DNA of 10,621 nt from an uncultured Odoribacter sp. (GCA_947039985.1 CAMRAP010000040.1:1-10621); one strand, 5' to 3'; counted from the first letter of the stretch, positions 1-6,734 are shown. Notes: generated from the sequence alone by a model not told the origin. Translations and numbers: made by a program.

Positions 1-625
1 AGGATTTCTACCCACTACTACTCAATTCTATGAACCTTGGGAGGAGATGCAAAAGGTGGTGGTGTGTAGGCATAGTGGATATCGTGCATCTGTTTTTTGT
101 TCAGAAACAGATACAATCAATGTGTGTACTGCTGGCGAGCGTACAGATCAATGTCCTTTTCATCGTTTAGTGCATTTGGACGAAAGCCAGCAATGGCAAG
201 TCAATTCAGCTTGTGAGCCAGTGCATAAAATAAAAACAAGACCTTGGTTTGTTTTACCACCAGTTCAAGAGTGGTATTATTGTCGAAGCCATACCGAATA
301 TAAAAAACTACCCCCTTATCGCAAGGATTGTCAAGCTCAGGGAGAAGAAGTGATGGGTATGATTTATCCTCAGCGAGGCTTACAAGTATTTATCCCACGA
401 GATTTTGGAGGAAAACCTAGTCAGTTGATTTTTGAAGCCGTGCATCGCACTGCTAATGCCAGTATTTATTGGTATGTGAATGAAAAATATCTTGGAGTAA
501 GTCGTCATATTCATCAAATGGAACTTTTTTTACAAGAGGGATTGCATCAACTGACCTTGATGGATGAAGAGGGGAATACCTTACAACAGCGCTTCCGAGT
601 GGTAGGTGCAGATCCGAATGATTAA
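1..625 (+). CDS. pbpC: Penicillin-binding protein 1C, C-terminal fragment
   Basis: This is the 3' end of a gene that runs in from the left; the frame is open to base 2 with no start needed (GFLPTTTQFYEPW precedes the first internal Met). PbpC is a periplasmic, membrane-anchored bifunctional transglycosylase/transpeptidase of peptidoglycan synthesis. What is visible is the tail after the transpeptidase core: a Cys-containing segment (CRHSGYRAS, CPFH, HLD, NSACE), the family signature WFVLPPVQEWYY followed by LPPYRKDC, and then a beta-rich BiPBP_C-type domain over roughly the last 85 residues (IYPQRGLQVFIPRDF to the end, with IYWYVNEKYLG). The transglycosylase and catalytic serine regions lie outside the window. 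It converges on the DUF4272 gene with only 22 bases between stops, and no clear terminator hairpin is visible there. Family assignment is strong; the exact physiological role is inferred from the family. Confidence 0.9.
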   Translation, partial: GFLPTTTQFYEPWEEMQKVVVCRHSGYRASVFCSETDTINVCTAGERTDQCPFHRLVHLDESQQWQVNSACEPVHKIKTRPWFVLPPVQEWYYCRSHTEYKKLPPYRKDCQAQGEEVMGMIYPQRGLQVFIPRDFGGKPSQLIFEAVHRTANASIYWYVNEKYLGVSRHIHQMELFLQEGLHQLTLMDEEGNTLQQRFRVVGADPND

Positions 626-647
626 TAAGTTCGTGTTTCAGTTTTTT

Positions 648-1844
648 CTAAGTATTGGGTTGAATTTCGTCCCATGTAGCCTCTTTACTGGCTCCGATAA
701 TCCAATGAAAGGTGTAATGTCTTTCCATCACAATACCGCCATCCAATTTCATCGGTGCTTCTTTTTTATTTATACGTGCATCCACACATGCCCAATCGTA
801 TCGTAGGCTAAGGTCGGCTGCATCTAATATCTCCGAATCACTGGGTGAAACCCCTTTAGAAAGTAGCTCTTCTATGCTTTTATTTTGCCAAAATATTTCG
901 GCAATAGCAGTAACATTACATATTTCAGCAGGATAGGGTAATTCTTCTATGATACCAGCAGACCAGAGGAGGCTTGCGCAGTTTTCATATTGCCACACAA
1001 ATTGTATGCGTTCTTGCTGTGTAGCTTCTGGATTAGCCACATAATTCGCTTCTTTATCCGTTATCCAATTGTTTATACCATAGATTTCGTCCATCTTATA
1101 GAAGTAGGTCAAAGCCTCTTTTCGGTCTGGATTTTCAGACAGCATCACTTCAGAATAAACAGCAACGGCAAATAGGGCAGCAGCACGTTTTACAATCTCC
1201 TCGCGAGTTTGAATGAGCGCTTCACTTTCAGTGACTTCACTTCTAAGGGTTTCATGATATGGAATACCTTGTTCTTGCAATAGGGCAATGGAGCGTTGAC
1301 GACGTTGAATATCAGCTTCAGCTTCTTCTGCTTGTTCATGATGCAGTAGATCAGCATTAGCGATTGGGGCAAAACTTTCTAATTCACTTTTACCTTCACT
1401 TGAATAAAGCAATTTGCCCTGTGGCGTGTAAATATGCATATTCGGATACAGTAAAAAACCGTTTACTTCGGCTGCTAAATCAAAAAGTGTATTGGTGATG
1501 TAATGAGTACGATTTTCATTCTCGTCCGTTTCAAAAACAATTCCTACAACACAGTTAAAATGCTGAATTTGTAGCAATACATTCTCCTTTACTGTTGGTT
1601 TATCTGTTTCAGCTTGTGCAAAATAGTTCGCCATTCCACTGGTGTGCATTTCAATAAATTCAGCTTTATTTTGTGCGTGCGAGAGATTAAAAATAATTTG
1701 TGTGTCATCTTCAAAAACTAAAGTTGTTTTATCCTCTTCACAACTCAATGATTTCGTTACTGGAGAAAATATGTTTCGTATCGCTGTTGAGATACCTGCT
1801 GGATTACCGATAACCGTATAGAGTGTTATGTTTGTTTGTTGCAT
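648..1844 (-). CDS. DUF4272 domain protein
   Basis: A 398-residue soluble protein with no signal peptide or membrane segment. The C-terminal half (about residues 179-396) carries the DUF4272 pattern: RRQRSIALLQEQGIPY, REEIVKRAAALFAVAVYSE (213-232), the tryptophan-rich block FVWQYENCASLLWSAG with ELPYPAEICNV (about 282-311), ILDAADLSLRYDWACVDAR (339-357), and the ending MERHYTFHWIIG...WDEI. The first 170 residues (LYTVIGNPAG..., mixed alpha/beta) are not a domain I can name; residues 165-180 form an acidic, probably helical linker. DUF4272 has no established biochemical function, so none is assigned. The gene is divergent from mutY across 176 bases and convergent with pbpC. An exact TATCTTTG -7 box lies 54 bases upstream on this strand. 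The start is the first Met of the frame, preceded by an A-rich tract. Stop is TAG. Confidence 0.85.
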   Translation of the reverse strand: MQQTNITLYTVIGNPAGISTAIRNIFSPVTKSLSCEEDKTTLVFEDDTQIIFNLSHAQNKAEFIEMHTSGMANYFAQAETDKPTVKENVLLQIQHFNCVVGIVFETDENENRTHYITNTLFDLAAEVNGFLLYPNMHIYTPQGKLLYSSEGKSELESFAPIANADLLHHEQAEEAEADIQRRQRSIALLQEQGIPYHETLRSEVTESEALIQTREEIVKRAAALFAVAVYSEVMLSENPDRKEALTYFYKMDEIYGINNWITDKEANYVANPEATQQERIQFVWQYENCASLLWSAGIIEELPYPAEICNVTAIAEIFWQNKSIEELLSKGVSPSDSEILDAADLSLRYDWACVDARINKKEAPMKLDGGIVMERHYTFHWIIGASKEATWDEIQPNT

Positions 1845-1898
1845 ATCTTTTAATATCAGGGCGTATTGTATATGTATATATAGTCATTCAATGTTTCA

Positions 1899-1906
1899 CA
1901 AAGATA
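1899..1906 (-). promoter_or_regulatory. Candidate -7 box for the DUF4272 gene
   Basis: On the minus strand this reads TATCTTTG, an exact match to the Bacteroidota -7 consensus TAnnTTTG, 54 bases before the DUF4272 start. No convincing TTTG -33 element is seen at the expected 19-21 base spacing, so this rests on one element only. Confidence 0.35.
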
Positions 1907-1928
1907 GATTTTTTGATGGAATAATTGC

Positions 1929-1936
1929 TATTTTTG
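1929..1936 (+). promoter_or_regulatory. Candidate -7 box for mutY
   Basis: TATTTTTG matches the Bacteroidota -7 consensus TAnnTTTG, 84 bases upstream of the mutY start in the divergent intergenic region. A TTTG occurs at 1912-1915 but the 13-base spacer is shorter than usual, so support is partial. The remaining intergenic sequence includes an alternating AT tract near 1868-1882. Confidence 0.3.
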
Positions 1937-2020
1937 TCCTTGTGTAAATCGGATGGGATTAGAGTGTGACAGAATGGCACAGAACCTGGAAGGGATACTA
2001 AAATCAATTTGTAAATAAAG

Positions 2021-3091
2021 ATGGAGAATTTTGGCCTTGTTTTAATGCATTGGTATGGGGAGAATAAACGTTTTTTACCTTGGAGGGATACAAGCGATCC
2101 TTATCGGATTTGGATTTCTGAGGTTATATTACAACAGACACGAGTAGTGCAGGGATTAGCCTATTTTAATCGTTTTATGGAACGTTTTCCAAAGGTAGAA
2201 GTCTTGGCAGAAGCTTCAGAAGATGAGGTGATGAAATATTGGCAGGGTTTGGGCTATTATAGTCGTGCTCGTAACCTACACACCGCTGCCAAGCAGATTA
2301 TGGAAGGTTTCGATGGGAAGTTTCCACAAAAATATCAGGATGTGCTTTCTCTAAAAGGGATAGGAGAATATACTGCTGCTGCTATCTGTTCATTTGCTTG
2401 GTGTCAACCTTATGCTGTGGTGGATGGAAATGTATATCGAGTGCTAGCTAGGGTATTTGGCATTGATACTCCCATAGACAGTACTGTAGGGAAAAAATAT
2501 TTTGCAGCCTTAGCACAGGAATTACTTGATCTTAAACAGCCTGATCAATACAATCAAGCGATTATGGATTTTGGAGCTATGCAGTGTACTCCCAAGTCTC
2601 CTAAGTGTTTGCATTGTCCCTTACAAGAGTGTTGTGTGGCTTTCGCTTCTAGTCTTGTTGAAAAATTGCCATTGAAAGTGGGGAAAACGCTAGTGAAATC
2701 TCGTTATTTCAATTATTTGCACATCTCTTGCCAAGGAGTACACTTGATTGCCCGTCGCAATGCGAAGGATATTTGGCAAAATCTTTATGAGTACCCTTTG
2801 ATAGAGACTGATGAATCGATCTCTTTTACTGATTTACAGCAATTGCCCAAGTATCAGCAATTGACTGAAGGGGTAGAGGTTCAGGTGTTAAAGATGGTTG
2901 AGATGCCAAAACATGTGCTCTCACATCGGATTATTTACACCCGTATTTATAGATTAGAAGTCAGCCACTTTTCAGCAAGTATGCAAGAATACCTACAAGT
3001 TACTAGTGATGATTTGGAAAAATATCCCATTTCACGATTAATCGAATTGTATTTGGAACAAGGGGACGGGTATGAGTCTGCCTTAAGTTGA
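2021..3091 (+). CDS. mutY: A/G-specific adenine DNA glycosylase MutY
   Basis: MutY removes adenine mispaired with 8-oxoguanine, the final guard in the oxidised-guanine repair pathway. At 356 residues it has the full bacterial MutY length. The N-terminal HhH-GPD glycosylase domain holds the catalytic Glu34 in WISEVILQQTRV, the helix-hairpin-helix LKGIGEYTAAAI (111-122), and the catalytic Asp135 in VVDGNVYRVLAR. Four cysteines at 189, 196, 199 and 205 in the C-x6-C-x2-C-x5-C spacing form the [4Fe-4S] site. Residues from about 230 onward form the NUDIX-like 8-oxoG recognition domain (IWQNLYEYPLIE), with Ser301-His302 in HVLSHR corresponding to the FSH loop; Leu replaces its Phe. All key residues are present, so it should be active. 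The start Met follows an A-rich TAAATAAAG tract rather than a Shine-Dalgarno site. It is a single-gene unit: the DUF4272 gene is divergent upstream and a lipoprotein gene converges from downstream. Confidence 0.96.
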   Translation: MENFGLVLMHWYGENKRFLPWRDTSDPYRIWISEVILQQTRVVQGLAYFNRFMERFPKVEVLAEASEDEVMKYWQGLGYYSRARNLHTAAKQIMEGFDGKFPQKYQDVLSLKGIGEYTAAAICSFAWCQPYAVVDGNVYRVLARVFGIDTPIDSTVGKKYFAALAQELLDLKQPDQYNQAIMDFGAMQCTPKSPKCLHCPLQECCVAFASSLVEKLPLKVGKTLVKSRYFNYLHISCQGVHLIARRNAKDIWQNLYEYPLIETDESISFTDLQQLPKYQQLTEGVEVQVLKMVEMPKHVLSHRIIYTRIYRLEVSHFSASMQEYLQVTSDDLEKYPISRLIELYLEQGDGYESALS

Positions 3092-3106
3092 TAGCTCTTT
3101 AGCTAT
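3091..3106 (+). repeat. Small hairpin after the mutY stop
   Basis: ATAGCT-CTTT-AGCTAT, a perfect 6-bp inverted repeat overlapping the last base of the mutY stop codon. It has no U-tract, so it is unlikely to terminate alone; it could protect the mRNA 3' end or be chance. Confidence 0.3.
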
Positions 3107-3164
3107 AAAATCTATTGGTGAAAAGTAGATTGTATAAGATGGAAAGACATTGATTTTTTAAAAG

Positions 3165-3193
3165 AAAAGAGCGACTCGAAAGTCGCTCTTTTT
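3165..3193. terminator. Bidirectional intrinsic terminator between mutY and the PCMD lipoprotein gene
   Basis: A perfect 12-bp stem, AAAAGAGCGACT / AGTCGCTCTTTT, closes on a CGAA tetraloop and has A and T runs on its two flanks, so both strands give a GC-rich stem followed by U's. It lies 73 bases after the mutY stop and ends 4 bases from the stop of the converging lipoprotein gene, where it should end both transcripts. Confidence 0.88.
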
Positions 3194-3196
3194 GAA

Positions 3197-4768
3197 TTAT
3201 TCGTTGATGATTTCAACTTCATCTACAACTAATAAACTTTCTGGTGCTCCACTGAATTTATCTCCATCTTTACTAGAAGAGAAAATAACAGCTAAACGGT
3301 ATTTTTTACTAGAGTCATACTCTTTTTTGTAATCTAATACTAATTCAAATTCTGCTAAATCTGCTTGTCCGGCGCTAAATTTTTGTGCAATAGCAACGAT
3401 CTTATCCGAAGTAAAGATGTCTACACCTGTAAGTAAATTATTTTCATTTGTAAATGAAGATACTTCGTAAAGCACAGCGCTAAGGGCACATTCGTCAGTT
3501 TTAGTAGGATCAAGTTCTGCAATATGATTTGCATTTTTCCAATCATTACATATAAAATATTCTGCTCCAGGAGTATATTTAAAGAAACCTTTTACTTTGG
3601 TTGGTTTTTTGAAATATGGTAATCCAAATTTTGTACTTTTTAGAGTATTCACCATATCTACTATAAAGCTTCCAAGGAACAAAGATCCAGAAGTAATTTT
3701 AGGTATAGATGGGAAATAACCTGGTGCAATACTTACCATACCTGTTGTATTGGCAGTTTTTATAGATGCTCCTTTTCCTGTTTGTCCTGCAACGTCAGAT
3801 ACAATAGCTCTTCCTGTATGTAAGCCTGGGAACATCATAATAAGCATCACTCCTGGATTTGAAGTAGACCAATTTGCAATAGGTTTCTTAAAATCAGCAT
3901 AGTCTTCATCAGTCCCTTCTGGAGTCCACTTTTCAAAAGAAGATTTTGAAAAATCATTACCAATTTGTATTTTTACACGATATATTTTAGTGTCAGATTT
4001 ATCTTCTGGAAGAACAACATAATTTACATATTTAAAATCACCTCCGTTGTCTATTGCTTTAGAAAAATCGATTAATTCACCAGATGCAGGATTACTCACA
4101 GCATTTTTAGATAAAGTGATTTCTGGAGCAAACTTTAATTTTTCTAGAGGAGTTCCAGGTTTTACGAAAATAGTTATTGTCGTCCCTTTAATTTCTGGCT
4201 GACCTCCAATAACTTCGTCATGGATAGACATTCTTACAATATCTGCTTTATTGTTTGCTACTTGGCCTCCATCAAATATTAAAGAGATAGATATATCTTT
4301 AGCATTTAATGTAATAGTGGCAGAAACAACACCATTGATAACGCTTCCTTTGATTATTGCTTCTGACTTTTTGATTGTATATTCAAAATCCAGAGAATCT
4401 GTTGTTTCAAAAGTGTAATTATTTTCACCTATAATTTGTAAAGGAATTGAATCTAATACTATAGTTCCAATTCTCATTTTTTTACCTGATGCAGTATCTA
4501 ATTCGATATATTCTGTTTCAATTTTTATCAAACCTTGTCCAACTTTAGATACATGAAAATCAGATGATTCTATTATATCGCGATGACCTAAAGAAGTTGT
4601 CCACATGGTATATACATCATAATTACCTTCTACAAGATAAGCTGCGTCAATTGGTTCAACTGGTTCAACTGGCGGTGGTGGTGCTGGAGTTGGATCGTCA
4701 TCATCGCTACAAGCGATAAAATTAAAGGATAAAAATACTAGAAATAAAATCAATAAATTTTTCTTCAT
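3197..4768 (-). CDS. Surface lipoprotein with calycin-like, DUF5018-like and PCMD domains
   Basis: A 523-residue lipoprotein. The N-terminus MKKNLLILFLVFLSFNFIAC is a lipoprotein signal with lipidated Cys20; the following SDDDD matches the acidic surface-export signal described for Bacteroidota, so the protein is probably on the outer face of the outer membrane. A Pro-rich tether (26-40) leads to a calycin-like beta-barrel-type domain (about 43-168, starting YLVEGNYDVYTMW), then a beta-sandwich resembling DUF5018 (about 175-270: TTITIFVKPGTPLEKLKFAPEI, NPASGELIDFS, KIYRVKI), and a C-terminal PCMD domain (about 275-523; FEKW, AVLYEV, ending RLAVIFSSSKDGDKFSGAPESLLVVDEVEI). PCMD means putative carbohydrate metabolism domain; no enzymatic activity is established and I infer a ligand- or glycan-binding role only. 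It is divergent from the calycin-like lipoprotein gene at 5101. The start is the only Met that gives an intact signal peptide. Confidence 0.88.
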   Translation of the reverse strand: MKKNLLILFLVFLSFNFIACSDDDDPTPAPPPPVEPVEPIDAAYLVEGNYDVYTMWTTSLGHRDIIESSDFHVSKVGQGLIKIETEYIELDTASGKKMRIGTIVLDSIPLQIIGENNYTFETTDSLDFEYTIKKSEAIIKGSVINGVVSATITLNAKDISISLIFDGGQVANNKADIVRMSIHDEVIGGQPEIKGTTITIFVKPGTPLEKLKFAPEITLSKNAVSNPASGELIDFSKAIDNGGDFKYVNYVVLPEDKSDTKIYRVKIQIGNDFSKSSFEKWTPEGTDEDYADFKKPIANWSTSNPGVMLIMMFPGLHTGRAIVSDVAGQTGKGASIKTANTTGMVSIAPGYFPSIPKITSGSLFLGSFIVDMVNTLKSTKFGLPYFKKPTKVKGFFKYTPGAEYFICNDWKNANHIAELDPTKTDECALSAVLYEVSSFTNENNLLTGVDIFTSDKIVAIAQKFSAGQADLAEFELVLDYKKEYDSSKKYRLAVIFSSSKDGDKFSGAPESLLVVDEVEIINE

Positions 4769-4972
4769 AATTGTTGTTTAAAATTAGTTTTATATTAACT
4801 CAAGAATACATCAAAAAATATGCCAATAGATGAAAATAAATAATACTTCTCTTGATTTTATATTTTTTATGCAAGATGTATTAATTATACTCAGAAAAAT
4901 GCTAGCTTTCATGACAAAAAAGCTGGTTTTTCATAGAGATGTGAAATTGATTATTTATTTTAATAGTCCTAA

Positions 4973-5004
4973 TTTGAGAATTATAAGTAAATAGTCTAAC
5001 TTTG
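4973..5004 (+). promoter_or_regulatory. Promoter of the calycin-like lipoprotein gene
   Basis: TTTG (4973-4976), a 20-base spacer, then TAACTTTG (4997-5004): an exact match to the Bacteroidota -33/-7 promoter architecture TTTG-N19-21-TAnnTTTG. Transcription would begin around 5010-5012, leaving a leader of about 90 bases that opens inside the adjacent hairpin. Confidence 0.65.
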
Positions 5005-5005
5005 C

Positions 5006-5037
5006 TTCCTTCATTTATTATAGTATAAATGAAGGAA
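5006..5037 (+). repeat. 13-bp hairpin at the predicted transcription start
   Basis: TTCCTTCATTTAT and ATAAATGAAGGAA form a perfect 13-bp inverted repeat around a 6-base centre (TATAGT, 5019-5024). It begins 2 bases after the -7 box, so it is either a palindromic operator over the start site or a structured mRNA 5' end. Its core CCTTCATT/AATGAAGG recurs in the terminator of the same gene (5602-5641). Confidence 0.75.
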
Positions 5038-5100
5038 TTTATCTTTGGCATATTATTTGCATGGAATAGGTAAAATTAAATAACAATTAAAAAATAAAAA

Positions 5101-5577
5101 ATGATGAAAAAAAATGTATGGTCTTTGGTAATACTTACCTTTGCTTTGGTATTTACAGCTTGTAGTAATGATGATGATGAGCAAAATATTGCTGAAGCTG
5201 TGGCTGGTAATTATGTTGGTACAATAACAGTAGCTATGGAAGATGGAACTCCAATGGGAGAACCATCGCAGGATACGATCAGTATCGTGTATGTAGGTGA
5301 TAATATGATTGATTTAGAATTAAAAAATTTTAAGTTTGCTGGAACGATACCTGTTGGTGAATTAAAAGTGCCTAAGGTAAGCATTAAGAATGATGAAAAA
5401 GTGAGTGGAAAAGCTGATCAGGTAGCTATTATGAATGGAGCAATTAAAGCAGACTTGGAGGTAAGTGGTACAATGAATAGTAAGAAAGCAGATCTTAAGA
5501 TTAAGGTTAATGCTCCATTGGCTGCAGGATTACCTTCAATTGTAATGAATGTTACTTTCGTAGGAGATAAAAAATAA
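5101..5577 (+). CDS. Small calycin-like domain lipoprotein
   Basis: A 158-residue lipoprotein. The signal peptide (MMKKNVWSLVILTFALVFTAC) ends at lipidated Cys21, and the following SNDDDE resembles the acidic surface-export signal of Bacteroidota lipoproteins. The rest (about 33-158) is one calycin-like domain: AGNYVGTITVAM, DTISIVYVGDNMIDLELKNFKFAGTIPVGELKVPKVSI, and strands ending in IVMNVTFVGDKK. Calycin-type barrels often bind small hydrophobic ligands, but no ligand is known and none is assigned. The N-terminal part of the divergent 523-residue lipoprotein carries the same kind of domain. It has its own promoter and strong terminator, so it is probably monocistronic. Translation could begin at 5101 or at the adjacent ATG at 5104; both give the same mature protein. 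The leader is A-rich with no Shine-Dalgarno sequence. Confidence 0.87.
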   Translation: MMKKNVWSLVILTFALVFTACSNDDDEQNIAEAVAGNYVGTITVAMEDGTPMGEPSQDTISIVYVGDNMIDLELKNFKFAGTIPVGELKVPKVSIKNDEKVSGKADQVAIMNGAIKADLEVSGTMNSKKADLKIKVNAPLAAGLPSIVMNVTFVGDKK

Positions 5578-5601
5578 ATAGATTATATTTAGTCTAAAAC
5601 T

Positions 5602-5645
5602 AAAACCTTCATTCAGTATTTTTATATTGAATGAAGGTTTTTTCT
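5602..5645. terminator. Strong intrinsic terminator, bidirectional
   Basis: Left arm AAAACCTTCATTCAGTAT (5602-5619) pairs with 5624-5641 around a TTTT loop: 14 perfect base pairs, one G-T wobble and three inner A-T pairs. It is followed by T's on the plus strand and by TTTTAGTTTTAG on the minus strand. It lies 24 bases after the calycin-like gene's stop and about 20 bases after the yhhQ stop on the other strand, so it can serve both converging genes. Confidence 0.88.
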
Positions 5646-5661
5646 TATAAAAGTTGTGATG

Positions 5662-6342
5662 TCAGATATCTTTCACCTTAAGTATATTATAAGAGATATC
5701 TTTATCATAAACATCTATACCCTCAATTCTTTTGATGTATTTGACCACACGGATAGTGACAGGAAGTATGACAATCTCATACATGAATTTCAAAACGATT
5801 TGTGTTCCCACCATAATTAATAGCTCATCGGCAGGAATTAATCCTCCAAAAGCGATGGGAAAAAAGAGAATAGAATCGGCACTTCCTCCAATTAATGTAG
5901 AGGTGACTGCTCGTAAAGAAAAATGCTTTCCTCGGCTGGCAACTTTCATTTTACTCATCACATAGGCATTTAAAAATGAGCCGATGAGAAAGGCTATTAA
6001 ACTAGCAATGGCTATTCGTGGAGCAAGACCGAATACAAAGTTAAAACTTTCCTCGCCTTCCCAAAATGGAGCTGCTGGTAAAGTAATAGCCAAATAGGCA
6101 AGTGCTATGAATAGAAAATTCATCACAAATCCGCTCCAAATGATTAAGCGAGCTTTTTGAAATCCCCAGACCTCTGCGATACAGTCATTGATGATATACG
6201 AGATAGGGAACACAATCAAGCCAGCAGTGGCAATGATAGGACCTATTTGAATGACTTTTGTTTCTAATAAATTTGCCGCAATTAGGCATACATTGAAAAG
6301 AATCCCCAACAACATAAAGGGGATCGTTACTGTTTTTTGCAT
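5662..6342 (-). CDS. yhhQ: Queuosine precursor transporter, YhhQ/VUT family
   Basis: A 226-residue integral inner-membrane protein with about six hydrophobic segments, close to the length of E. coli YhhQ. Family hallmarks are NLLETKVIQIGPIIATAGLIVFPISYIINDCIAEVWGF split over residues about 24-61 (the FPISYIINDCIAEVWG core is diagnostic), KARLIIW, LNAYVMSKMK, GGSADSILFFPIAFGG, and the C-terminal EGIDVYD motif. The family imports 7-deazaguanine precursors (preQ0/preQ1) for queuosine in tRNA. The assignment is supported independently by a preQ1 class I riboswitch-like pseudoknot directly before the start codon. No queuosine biosynthesis gene is in the window. It lies 73 bases downstream of the Dabb gene on the same strand and no exact -7 box was seen in the gap, so cotranscription is possible. 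The start ATG at 6342 sits 4 bases after the pseudoknot's last strand. Confidence 0.93.
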   Translation of the reverse strand: MQKTVTIPFMLLGILFNVCLIAANLLETKVIQIGPIIATAGLIVFPISYIINDCIAEVWGFQKARLIIWSGFVMNFLFIALAYLAITLPAAPFWEGEESFNFVFGLAPRIAIASLIAFLIGSFLNAYVMSKMKVASRGKHFSLRAVTSTLIGGSADSILFFPIAFGGLIPADELLIMVGTQIVLKFMYEIVILPVTIRVVKYIKRIEGIDVYDKDISYNILKVKDI

Positions 6343-6346
6343 AGTT

Positions 6347-6377
6347 CTTGTTTTTTACGTGGTTTAGCAAGCACACG
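6347..6377 (-). ncRNA. Candidate preQ1 class I riboswitch
   Basis: Reading on the minus strand: P1 5' arm CGTG (6377-6374), a 12-base loop TGCTTGCTAAAC (6373-6362), P1 3' arm CACG (6361-6358), a U plus six A's (6357-6351), and CAAG (6350-6347), which pairs with CUUG (6371-6368) inside the loop to make the H-type pseudoknot. This matches the B. subtilis preQ1-I layout position by position: same loop length, the ligand-contacting C of AGCUA matched by C6367 in UGCUA, and the A-rich minor-groove strand before P2. P1 has only 4 bp, weaker than usual. The P2 strand ends 4 bases from the yhhQ ATG, pointing to translational control. It was identified by eye, not by covariance model. Confidence 0.72.
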
Positions 6378-6380
6378 AGA

Positions 6381-6396
6381 TAGCTTTTAAAAGCTA
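6381..6396. repeat. 16-base palindrome upstream of the riboswitch
   Basis: TAGCTTTTAAAAGCTA is a perfect palindrome, able to form a 6-bp stem with a TTAA loop. It lies 19 bases after the Dabb gene stop and 3 bases before the riboswitch P1 arm. There is no U-run after it on the minus strand, so it is a poor terminator; it may be an mRNA processing or stability hairpin or an operator. Confidence 0.45.
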
Positions 6397-6415
6397 CTGA
6401 CTGGTTTAATTTATT

Positions 6416-6718
6416 TTAGTCGCATTGGTAATCAATACAAGCACGATCAAGTTTAATTGGAGCGATTAAATCTTTAACGATTTTCTGATGAGCTGGATGT
6501 TCGACATAAATAGCTAAGTCGTGCATACTTTCAAATAGCGACTCTAAAGCAAAATCCCACTGTTCTGCTGGATTTATATTTAGTCCTGCACGCATCTCTT
6601 TTAACTCAGGAATAACAAGCGTTAATTTCTCTAATTCTGTTTTGATTTCATTCATTTTAGCCTCTTTGTCTGCTGAAGCTTTAAATGTCATTAATACAAT
6701 ATGTTTTATCATCGTCAT
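6416..6718 (-). CDS. Dabb (stress-responsive alpha/beta-barrel) domain protein
   Basis: A 100-residue cytoplasmic protein consisting of one Dabb domain: the opening strand MIKHIVLMTFK, a helix (DKEAKMNEIKTELEKL), the middle LKEMRAGLNIN, WDFALESLFESMHDLAIYVEHPAHQKIVKDLIAPI, and the closing strand RACIDYQCD. Dabb proteins are small dimeric ferredoxin-like barrels; most bacterial members have no proven reaction, so no activity is assigned. The first ATG (6718) gives MTMIKH; the ATG two codons later gives the more usual MIKH start and cannot be excluded. An exact TATCTTTG -7 box lies 16 bases upstream. It is followed on the same strand by yhhQ after 73 bases and preceded by the antiporter gene, 85 bases upstream. 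Confidence 0.88.
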   Translation of the reverse strand: MTMIKHIVLMTFKASADKEAKMNEIKTELEKLTLVIPELKEMRAGLNINPAEQWDFALESLFESMHDLAIYVEHPAHQKIVKDLIAPIKLDRACIDYQCD

Positions 6719-6734
6719 TTATTTAATTGAAAGG

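Larger units (their letters stand above)
4769..5100. promoter_or_regulatory. 332-bp divergent intergenic region between two lipoprotein genes
   Basis: A very AT-rich region holding the starts of both lipoprotein genes. On the plus strand there is a complete promoter (4973-5004) followed by a long hairpin (5006-5037), both listed separately. For the minus-strand gene I found no exact TAnnTTTG box; the nearest sequence, TATTTTTTGATG on the minus strand around 4809-4820, has one extra base in the spacer. No ORF with coding character is seen here. Confidence 0.6.

Noticed and set aside
606..1372. Short frames overlapping the pbpC end and the DUF4272 gene
   Set aside because: They lie antisense to, or out of frame with, the DUF4272 gene, whose protein shows clear family motifs.
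5006..5037. Invertible (phase-variable) promoter flanked by inverted repeats
   Set aside because: The repeat arms are only 6 bases apart and do not enclose the promoter; no recombinase gene is nearby.
5040..5047. Second exact -7 box TATCTTTG upstream of the small lipoprotein
   Set aside because: It has no TTG at the -33 position, which would fall inside the hairpin; the promoter at 4973-5004 is complete and preferred.
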